Below are positions 1-6,500 of a stretch of 9,240 nt of DNA, one piece after another (position 1 is the stretch's first letter; each line of letters begins with the position of its first letter). The DNA is from CAYHGV01 sp964356135. GTDB taxonomy: Bacteria > Hydrothermota > Tepidihabitantia > CAYHGV01. A program made the translations under genes and the position numbers. Below the pieces are notes generated by a model. The model was not told where the DNA came from, ran no database searches, and saw nothing but the letters and a program-made list of their open reading frames with translations. The DNA is taken from contig CAYHGV010000106.1 of assembly GCA_964356135.1 (NCBI GenBank), forward strand, positions 1 through 9,240, read 5' to 3'.

Positions 1-24
1 CGGCGTGCTTTCTGGCGGGAGCCT

Positions 25-270
25 ATGTGTAAAACAATTATTGCTCCGAGTAATATGTCTGGTTTCGGAATGAAATTAAAGAAGCTTAAATCTTACTATA
101 TTATTCGCCCCGAAAAAGGCGAGGAGATTGGCAGCGCTCTAAGAAAATTTGCCAAGAAAAATAAAATTAAAGATGTCTTCTTCTTTGGGTTGAGCGTTGC
201 TAATAATTTGACTCTTGGCTATTTTGATGCCCAAAAAAAGTCTTACTTAAATTTAAAATTGACAAAATGA
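25..270 (+). CDS. Truncated PPC (DUF296) domain protein, N-terminal half only
   Basis: The 81-residue product contains, from about residue 16, the first half of a PPC/DUF296 domain (the PD1-like fold also found in plant AT-hook proteins). Visible are the opening strand (SYYIIRPEKGEEIGSAL), a helix (LRKFAKKNKIKD), the strand FFFGLSVANNLTLGYFD and the K-K-S-Y that follows. Complete single-domain members are about 130-150 residues and continue with a Gly-rich strand, an HxH-type segment and a GGHL-like loop; none of these is present. The frame ends at TGA 268-270, and the other two forward frames do not restore the domain. The start may be ATG 25 (GGGAG 3 bases upstream) or, by comparison with family proteins, ATG 70. 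The gene is about 31-35% G+C, far below everything after position 380. It may be a decayed gene, a half-domain protein or one side of an assembly join. Bacterial members have no firm single function, so none is assigned. Confidence 0.6.
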   Translation: MCKTIIAPSNMSGFGMKLKKLKSYYIIRPEKGEEIGSALRKFAKKNKIKDVFFFGLSVANNLTLGYFDAQKKSYLNLKLTK

Positions 271-287
271 AGTGAAAATAGTATTAT
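259..287 (+). promoter_or_regulatory. Candidate sigma70-type promoter upstream of the HAD gene
   Basis: TTGACA at 259-264 (perfect -35) and TATTAT at 282-287 (one mismatch to TATAAT) are separated by exactly 17 bases, the optimal spacing. Transcription would begin near 294, leaving a leader of about 90 bases before the HAD coding region. The site overlaps the 3' end of the truncated PPC frame. A/T-rich DNA gives such matches by chance more often, so this is a good but unproven call. Confidence 0.5.
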
Positions 288-382
288 TTTTTAAATGGGG
301 GTCATATAAAGTATATGGCAATCTTTAAAACAATAACCAATAGGGTCTTTTCGGTGATTAATAAAAGAGGTCAAGTATCGCC

Positions 383-1126
383 CTGAAAGCGGTTTTTTTC
401 GATTTCTGGAAAACGGTCGTCGATTTCGGCGGCGATGAAGAACTGGACAAACTTGCAGATATCAGGTCAAACCTGGTCGTCGATATTCTGAAAACCCAGG
501 GTATCGAATTAACCCCCGAAGCGGTAAAACAGACGATTCGCGAGGTTGACCGGGAAGCGGACAAAATCCGGTTCGGCCGCAATCTGGAAGTGACGTCGGA
601 AACGGTCGTCCGGCAGGTCCTGAAAAAATTGGGGGTCGAGATTAAGCCCGCGTTGTTCATTCAGGTCTGGAATACATACACCGACAGCCTCCTTGCGATC
701 GACATCAAGCTGAAACCGGGCGCCGACCTGGTGATCCGCCAGCTGAAGATGAAAGGTTACCTGGTCGGGCTCGTCTCCAACACCGCCTACGGCGAAAAAC
801 TGCGGACGATATTGCAAAATTACGGAATCCGTTCGTATTTTGATGCCATGCTCTTTTCCGACGAGTTCGGCATCAGAAAACCCCGGCCCGAGATCTTTCT
901 CGCCGCGCTTGAAAAGCTCGGGGCGCAGCCGACCCAGGCGGTTCATGTCGGCGACCGGGTCGACCTCGACGTTTTGGGTGCGAAAAATGCGGGGATGTTT
1001 TCGATTTATCTCGATGAGGACCACCAACCGTATCCCGAGGGGTTTCCCAAACCGGACATCACCGTGCATGGGCTGAATGAAGTGGTGGAAGCGGTGGAAG
1101 AGTTAAACGGGAAACGGGAGACGTGA
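383..1126 (+). CDS. HAD-superfamily hydrolase (phosphatase-like)
   Basis: The product is about 247 residues if counted from CTG 383, a usual length for a HAD hydrolase with a helical cap. All four motifs are visible. Motif I is AVFFDFWKTV, with nucleophile Asp7. Motif II is the SNT at 132-134. Motif III is Lys166 in IRKPRPE. Motif IV is GDRVDLD, with Asp191 and Asp194/196, followed by LGAKNAGM. The position two after the nucleophile, usually an Asp acid/base, is Trp9; a DxWxT form occurs in some family members. Residues about 15-110 are helical and form the cap. Family members typically hydrolyse small phosphate esters in the cytoplasm by way of an aspartyl-phosphate; the substrate here is unknown. 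The frame is open from TAA 362-364, but no ATG, GTG or TTG lies before the ATG at 590, which falls inside the cap and cannot be the start. CTG 383 (part of CTGA) is my best guess; ATC 377 is the other option, 6 bases after AAGAGG. The DUF2284 gene follows after 39 bases. Confidence 0.82.
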   Translation: MKAVFFDFWKTVVDFGGDEELDKLADIRSNLVVDILKTQGIELTPEAVKQTIREVDREADKIRFGRNLEVTSETVVRQVLKKLGVEIKPALFIQVWNTYTDSLLAIDIKLKPGADLVIRQLKMKGYLVGLVSNTAYGEKLRTILQNYGIRSYFDAMLFSDEFGIRKPRPEIFLAALEKLGAQPTQAVHVGDRVDLDVLGAKNAGMFSIYLDEDHQPYPEGFPKPDITVHGLNEVVEAVEELNGKRET

Positions 1127-1143
1127 AAAGTGAAAGGTGAAAA
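1123..1143 (+). repeat. Heptamer tandem repeat at the HAD/DUF2284 junction
   Basis: Three head-to-tail copies of GTGAAAR (GTGAAAA, GTGAAAG, GTGAAAA) are followed by a degenerate TGAAAAA. The array overlaps the HAD stop codon (TGA 1124-1126) and supplies the false in-frame GTG at 1130 for the next gene. It resembles the TTTAACCA doublet at 3472 in being a short tandem word between genes. Confidence 0.6.
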
Positions 1144-1156
1144 TGAAAAAATAATC

Positions 1157-1161
1157 AGGAG
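1157..1161 (+). promoter_or_regulatory. Ribosome binding site deciding the DUF2284 start
   Basis: AGGAG lies 4 bases before ATG 1166. No comparable site precedes the in-frame GTG at 1130, which sits inside the heptamer repeat. ATG 1166 is therefore chosen as the start. Confidence 0.7.
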
Positions 1162-1165
1162 AAAC

Positions 1166-1696
1166 ATGGATAAATACGACAAATACATCAAAAAAATCCT
1201 CGAATCGGGAGCGGATGAGGCAAAAATCATCGACCCGAAAATCGTGGTTACGGCCAACTGGGTTCGGTTGAAATGCCAGTTCGGCTGCGACTGTTACGGT
1301 GGCAGGCTGAGTTGTCCGCCGTTTTCGCCTACCCCTGAGTATACCCAGCAGATGCTTGCCGAGTACCGCCGGGCATTGATTTTCACCTATCGCTCACAAA
1401 CCGAAGACGGGGAAAAGAAGAAACGGCGGAGTATGCGCAAGGTCCTGGTCGAAGTCGAGCGGGAATTGTTTTTAGACGGCTATTACAAAGCGTTGGGATT
1501 GGGGGCAGGTCCGTGCAACTGCTGCACCCATTGTGATGTAACCAAACCCTGCAAATATCCGGATGAAGCACGGCCGTCAATGGAGGCATGTGGCATCGAT
1601 GTTTACCAGACGGCGCGCAATGTCGGGATACAAATCGAAGTCGTCCGGACCCTCAAAGACCTCTGCACATTTGTTTCTTTGATTTTGATTGAGTAA
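1166..1696 (+). CDS. DUF2284 family predicted metal/Fe-S-binding protein
   Basis: The 176-residue soluble protein has the hallmarks of DUF2284 (predicted metal-binding proteins). An N-terminal cluster, CQFGCDCYGGRLSCPPFSP, places Cys37, 41, 43 and 50, with the diagnostic SCPP. A C-terminal cluster, GPCNCCTHCDVTKPCKYP, places Cys117, 119, 120, 123 and 129, followed by Cys142 in a PSMEACGIDV segment and Cys167. Eleven cysteines in 176 residues, in ferredoxin-like spacing, suggest one or two Fe-S clusters or another bound metal. No signal peptide or membrane segment is seen, so it is probably cytoplasmic. The family is frequent in strict anaerobes and has no settled biochemical role. The length is usual and no key residue appears to be missing. 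It lies 39 bases after the HAD gene on the same strand, probably in one transcript. No hairpin terminator is visible in the 67 bases after its stop. Confidence 0.88.
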   Translation: MDKYDKYIKKILESGADEAKIIDPKIVVTANWVRLKCQFGCDCYGGRLSCPPFSPTPEYTQQMLAEYRRALIFTYRSQTEDGEKKKRRSMRKVLVEVERELFLDGYYKALGLGAGPCNCCTHCDVTKPCKYPDEARPSMEACGIDVYQTARNVGIQIEVVRTLKDLCTFVSLILIE

Positions 1697-1731
1697 AAAA
1701 AGTCCGACCGAGCACTGAGAAAATAAAACAC

Positions 1732-1758
1732 TTGACAGGGTTTTTTTTGGTGTATAAT
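1732..1758 (+). promoter_or_regulatory. Promoter with perfect hexamers, short 15-base spacer containing T8
   Basis: TTGACA at 1732-1737 and TATAAT at 1753-1758 both match consensus exactly. The spacer is 15 bases (GGG, eight T, GGTG), two short of optimal. The -10 box ends 5 bases before ATG 1764, so the expected transcription start falls on or next to the start codon of the barrel gene. No Shine-Dalgarno sequence lies between the -10 box and the ATG. Confidence 0.65.
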
Positions 1759-1763
1759 ACCCA

Positions 1764-3470
1764 ATGGGCGGGCGAACCTTACCACGGAAAACAACTCTAC
1801 GAAAATCGGTTTTGACTCTGATTGTTACCGGCGTGATTTTTTCAGGAGGGATGTACGGGGCTGAGGATGTGACCGCCCAAACCAAACCGGTGAGTGTATC
1901 CGGAGCCATATCCGCAAATACGTTCGGGTATAGGGTCTCAGGGATTGAGCCACGACGACCGTCATTTTCCTGGCTCGTTTCAGGAAATTTTACCCTCTTG
2001 GTCTATAAATTCATTCTGCCCTTTGCTTTTTCATTCAGTGAACAAGAGAGGAACTTTCGGCAGCCGTTCAACCAGTTGGGACTGAGTCCTTCCTGGCGGT
2101 GGATAACGGTCCATGCCGGCTATCGAAGTCTCACCTTTTCTCCCTATACTTTAGCCGGGTATACCTTTGTGGGCGGAGGTCTCGAACTGAACCCGGGAAT
2201 TCTCCGCACCGGTTTTATCTATGGAAGATTCCAGCGTGCGGTGGAGGAGGATACGACCAACCCTGAGAAGGACACCCCGTCTTTCTCCCGTTACGGTTAC
2301 AGTGCAAAACTCGGACTGGGAAAACAAAACCAGTATGTCGATTTGATTTTTTTACGTGCCTGGGACGATACTAATTCCCTCCGGTCGGATCCGGTTAACG
2401 AAGGGGTCTTTCCCGCGGAAAACGTTTGTGTTGGGCTCTCAGCCAAATACTCCCTTTTTGGGGTCCTCGCTTTTGACTTTGACCTGGGGGTGAGTGATTA
2501 TACCCGGGATTTGAGAGCGGAAAAACTCCCGGAATCAGGCAACTCCTTGGTTGAGGCATTCCGACCTGTGCTCGATCCGAGGATTTCCACCCAGATCTAT
2601 TTGGCAGGTCAGGCGGGTGTGAACTTGCAATTGCGAAATTTTTTTCTTCAAGTCCAATACAAACGGATTGACCCGGATTATAAGTCAATGGGTGCATATT
2701 TTTCAGAGAATGATATTAATGGATTTTCAATTTCCTCATCCTGGCAGCTATTCAAGCAGAAACTGCGTCTTACGGGCAGCGGTGGAATTCAACAAGACAA
2801 CCTCACCAGGAGAAAGTTAGCCACTACCCGTCGCGGGCGTGCGTCATTTGTTGTATCAGTGAACCCAGAGCCCTGGTTCGGTCTTGATGCTCTGTATTCT
2901 AATTTCGATACCCGTCAGCAACCGGGTTTAGCTCCGTTGAACGATTCACTCAAGCTTGACCAGGTAAACCACCAGGTGGGCGTGACACCCAGAGTGAGCT
3001 GGACTACGGGCGGGATGAGCCATTCGGTGATGGTGATGGCTACCTTCCAGGCGCTCAACGACCATAACCCCGAGACCCGAAGCCGCAATGCCACAAATTC
3101 ACAAAACATTAATCTGAGTTACCAATTGAGCGTGACTCCACTGGCGCTGACTTTCTCGCCGGCTCTCACCTATACCCAACTCAACGCCTTCGGGAGTGTG
3201 TCACGAGTCAGGGGATTTTCACTGGGCGTAAATCAACTGTTTTTTAATAATAACCTTTCTATTAATCTTTCGTCTTCGTATGCCGGGAATGAGACCGACG
3301 GTTCGCTGACGAGCACCACCCTCAGTTCCTGGGTGATGTTGACCTACCGGTTGCAGACCAGACACTCATTCAACGGCCAGCTCACCTACACGGGAAATTT
3401 CGCCCGAGCAGTTTCGGCTCAGTCCTTTTCCGAAGTGCAAGGAGGTATCGGCTATGCGTTTACTTTTTAA
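1764..3470 (+). CDS. Outer-membrane beta-barrel protein, uncharacterised family
   Basis: The 568-residue product has a positively charged N-terminus (R4, R8, K9, R13, K14), a hydrophobic core at about 16-27 and plausible signal peptidase sites after Ala33 or Ala38 (VTA-QT). The remainder is alternating polar/hydrophobic strands rich in Tyr, Phe, Ser and Asn, and the protein ends GGIGYAFTF. A C-terminal Phe on an amphipathic strand is the usual signal for outer-membrane barrel insertion. A distinctive segment at 119-145 (GYR, SPYTLAGYTF, LELNPG) followed by FIYGRFQRAV resembles, from memory, a family of unnamed Bacteroidota barrels. I cannot name the function, and no plug, TonB-box or POTRA domain is visible. 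The start at 1764 is supported by the complete signal peptide; later in-frame starts (TTG 1812, GTG 1833, ATG 1851) would destroy it. The giant secreted gene follows after 51 bases with no terminator, so the two are probably one operon and partners at the cell surface. Confidence 0.82.
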   Translation: MGGRTLPRKTTLRKSVLTLIVTGVIFSGGMYGAEDVTAQTKPVSVSGAISANTFGYRVSGIEPRRPSFSWLVSGNFTLLVYKFILPFAFSFSEQERNFRQPFNQLGLSPSWRWITVHAGYRSLTFSPYTLAGYTFVGGGLELNPGILRTGFIYGRFQRAVEEDTTNPEKDTPSFSRYGYSAKLGLGKQNQYVDLIFLRAWDDTNSLRSDPVNEGVFPAENVCVGLSAKYSLFGVLAFDFDLGVSDYTRDLRAEKLPESGNSLVEAFRPVLDPRISTQIYLAGQAGVNLQLRNFFLQVQYKRIDPDYKSMGAYFSENDINGFSISSSWQLFKQKLRLTGSGGIQQDNLTRRKLATTRRGRASFVVSVNPEPWFGLDALYSNFDTRQQPGLAPLNDSLKLDQVNHQVGVTPRVSWTTGGMSHSVMVMATFQALNDHNPETRSRNATNSQNINLSYQLSVTPLALTFSPALTYTQLNAFGSVSRVRGFSLGVNQLFFNNNLSINLSSSYAGNETDGSLTSTTLSSWVMLTYRLQTRHSFNGQLTYTGNFARAVSAQSFSEVQGGIGYAFTF

Positions 3471-3471
3471 A

Positions 3472-3487
3472 TTTAACCATTTAACCA
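3472..3487 (+). repeat. Tandem TTTAACCA doublet in the intergenic gap
   Basis: Two perfect head-to-tail TTTAACCA copies (3472-3479 and 3480-3487), with a partial TTTAAC at about 3495, make up most of the 51-base gap between the barrel and the giant gene. No inverted repeat or terminator is visible here, which is consistent with readthrough transcription. Confidence 0.5.
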
Positions 3488-3510
3488 ATTACAATTTAAC
3501 TGATTCCTCA

Positions 3511-3516
3511 AGGGGG
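3511..3516 (+). promoter_or_regulatory. Ribosome binding site of the giant surface protein gene
   Basis: AGGGGG ends 5 bases before ATG 3522. Together with the signal peptide that begins immediately, this fixes the start of the long frame. Confidence 0.7.
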
Positions 3517-3521
3517 TTGCT

Positions 3522-6500
3522 ATGCTGAGACACTTGACAAAATCAGGGGTGCTTGTGCCCTTAATAGTAGGTGCCGTATGGTCTATTTCGGGAGTTAATC
3601 CGACCTTTGCCCAATCGCAGGTCACCGTGACGATGCAAATCTTCCCACCCTATTCACCGTATTTGTCGGATTGGACCAGTCAGCCGAACAAAATACTGAT
3701 CACCCTCCAATCAGGGTCTGATAGCCCTACCTATTATGTGCGCCTGACAGCTACAATCCATGGAGATTACGGTATTGAAATTGCCTCTGACCCCGCATAC
3801 AAACCTCCACAGTCAATTATCGTTCAGCCCGGTATTCCCTTGATAGTTTCGGTCATTGACCTCAAGAGCCTCTTCGATGTCAACCATCTGAAGTTTACTA
3901 ACATTAGCTTAGAAGAAATTGCCTATGGTAATGGTTTACCTGAAGGGACCTACTATGTCTGCGTGCGCGCTTATGACTACAATACCGGTACGCCCCTTTC
4001 CGCCGAGGAGCCGGCGGGTTGTGGCACGCCCTTTACCGTGGTCGATGTCGAGCCGCCAATCATTCTTCAGCCGGTCTGCAATGACACCGTTACCCCTGCG
4101 ACGCCACAAAGCTTCGTGTTCAGTTGGACCCATCCGGCGGAAGCACCGGGTGATATTGTCTATACCATCAAGATCGTAGAAGTCGAACCTCCGAACCGGG
4201 ATCCGAACGATGCGATGAATTCTGCGACGACGCCAACTTTTTTCGAAGGTCCCGTATCGAGCACATCGTTCCTCTACGGTCCGGCTCAACCGCTATTCGT
4301 TTCGGGCAAGCGTTATGCAGTTCGGGTGACGGCATCCGACCCAATGAAACGGGTGGTTTTTAAAAACGACGGTCGGAGTTCGGTCTGTTCTTTTAGCTAT
4401 GGAAAAGGCGGTCCTCTGTCGCTGATCGCGATCAAGCCAGCCGAGATACCCCCTGTAAAAAAACCTTCAGAGAAAGTGAAGTCGAAACCGGTGAAAACTT
4501 CGCTGAATACAATTATCCAGGGAAGGATGGTTTTAGATATTCCCGGGAGTTTTGCCTACCCGCTCCCGCCTTTGCCCAATGCCTATGTCCAGCTCGTGGT
4601 GAAGTGCAAACTCGTGAGACTCCTGACCGTGAATCTTGAAGGCGGTGCGGTGTATGATACGGTCATCTCGGATTTATCGCCGTATGCTTCAACCTTTCCC
4701 GAACTCGGGATCGGCTCAGTCCTTGATAATGTGATAACCGATGATAACGGCGGATTTACTTTTTCGTTCAGTTCTGCCGACAGCATGGGTCTGTTAAAGA
4801 GCAAGCCGATTTCTATTTCGGGTGGCCCGGGAACGATCGAAGGTATACCTTATCGGTATGCAGTCGTAGTCGTCGGCAGCTCCTATCTTAAGAGCCCCAC
4901 AAACGAAATCGTTGTTCAGCCCGGACAGGTAAAGAATGTTGGTGACCTCATTGCCCGGGATATGAGGACGACGGTCACGGGCAATCTGAACTACGAATTC
5001 GCCGACCCCAATGAATATATCGTCTGGCCGCTTGCGAATACGGTAGTGAAGCTCGTCATTAAATATGTCCTTGACGACAAAGGTAAAAACAAAAAAGCAG
5101 TAATTCCCTGGAATGCACCGGATGACAACCAGGTCTTGGATGTCACCACATCCGACAACAACGGTGCATTCAAGTTTTCGTTTATTTATACAGGCGAGAT
5201 GGGTCTGGTGGCAAAGAATCAGACGGTCAAAATAGGGGCAGTTGAATTCCCGACGGTCTACACCGGCGATGTTTATCGGGTTGCCCGTATCGTCCTGGAT
5301 AACGCACCCTACTATTTGAATCCGAGCCAAGACATAATCATTCCTAAGGGCCAGCAGCTTAATAACCTCGGACAGTTTATCGCTCATGTGCGAAGCTATG
5401 GACTGACGGTGACGGCAAAGGCGAGTTTGTATCCGAAAGACCAAGTTTCTACTCCGGGTGGGCCATTGCCCGGAATGCTCGTCTATTTGTTGCGCAAGTC
5501 CCCGCCACCGCTCGGTGTCCCTGACAATGAAGGTCTTCCCCGGCCCGAGTCCCCTGAAACCTGGTCAACCGCAATCGGCACAATGGTGGTTATCGCAAAA
5601 GGAACTACCGATAGTGATGGAAAAGTTTTCTTCAAGCGTCTGGTTAAGAGTATCGCACCGGGCGAGAAGTATTATCTCTGGGCGAAATCGCGACCGGATG
5701 ATAAAATCCGTAATTACGAGACACCGATATTCTCAGTTTTTGGTGATAGTAATGCCCAAATCGGGGCAGTGTATGGTGATGAATACAGTTACCAGACCAG
5801 GGCGACGACGATTGAACTTCATCCGCGCACACCGCGGATTACAGGGCGGGTAGTCCGGCTTGGTGCTCAAAATGTGCCGGTGGCAGGTGCCCAGGTGCGG
5901 CTGCGAGGTTATGAGCTGGTCGGTCAGGAAAAAGTTTATAACGAATATGGTGTAATAGAAACCGATAATAATGGCAGGTTTTTATTTGACAACCTTTCGG
6001 TGAAGTATGCCGGAGATAAGGTTGTCGGTCCGGTATATTGGCTGTGGGTGAGAAAGATTCCTGAGTACCGGGATACGGTATTGTCAACATCTCTGCTCCA
6101 CGGGGATTTACCGTTGAAGCCGGGCGAACAGATTGTTTTAGATCCGTTTGAACTGACCCCGGCGGCAAGGGTCAAAGGTAAGGTTGCTGATGAGAACGGT
6201 AATGGTGTGACCTGCGTAGTAACGGTCGGGGATGGCGCGAAGGTCGATGTGAAGCCAGTCTTTGAGAAATTGATAGACCCGGTGACCAAAAAATTGGTTC
6301 TTAAAGCCCGGCCCGGTTCATTTGAGACCTGGGCAACCGGAGGAAAGAATAAGATTTTAATTGATGCCGGGGTAAACTATCTTATTACTGATACGACGGT
6401 TTCTGTTAATCCTCAAATTTGGGGCGAACTCCCTAAGGACCTGGGGACATTCAAAGTTTATCAGGCAAAGCACCGACTTCGGGTTTTCGTCCATAGAGCC

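Noticed and set aside
271..382. Frameshifted remainder of the PPC domain after TGA 268-270
   Set aside because: All three forward frames hit stops within about 25 codons, and none shows the expected Gly-strand, HxH or GGHL elements, so a single frameshift does not explain the truncation.
509..1069. Minus-strand open frame of 186 codons
   Set aside because: It is antisense to the HAD gene, whose motifs II-IV are all in the plus-strand frame. The translation resembles no family I know.
1697..1750. Rho-independent terminator after the DUF2284 gene, using the T8 tract
   Set aside because: No inverted repeat able to form a stem precedes the T run; AGTCCGACCGAGCACT pairs only at its outer three bases. 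The T run is part of a promoter spacer.
3534..3567. TTGACA followed by TTAATAG inside the giant gene's signal peptide codons, as a second promoter
   Set aside because: The only A/T-rich -10 candidate (3562-3567) is 22 bases away, outside the working spacer range. The hexamer encodes part of the leader peptide.
4794..5444. Minus-strand open frame of 216 codons
   Set aside because: It lies entirely opposite the giant gene, has no recognisable domain or ribosome binding site, and the plus-strand protein here has clear module structure. It is a shadow frame.
5458..5853. Plus-strand frame of 131 codons inside the giant gene
   Set aside because: It is out of frame with a gene that is continuous through this region, and its composition (many Ser, Arg, Pro) is typical of a shifted reading.
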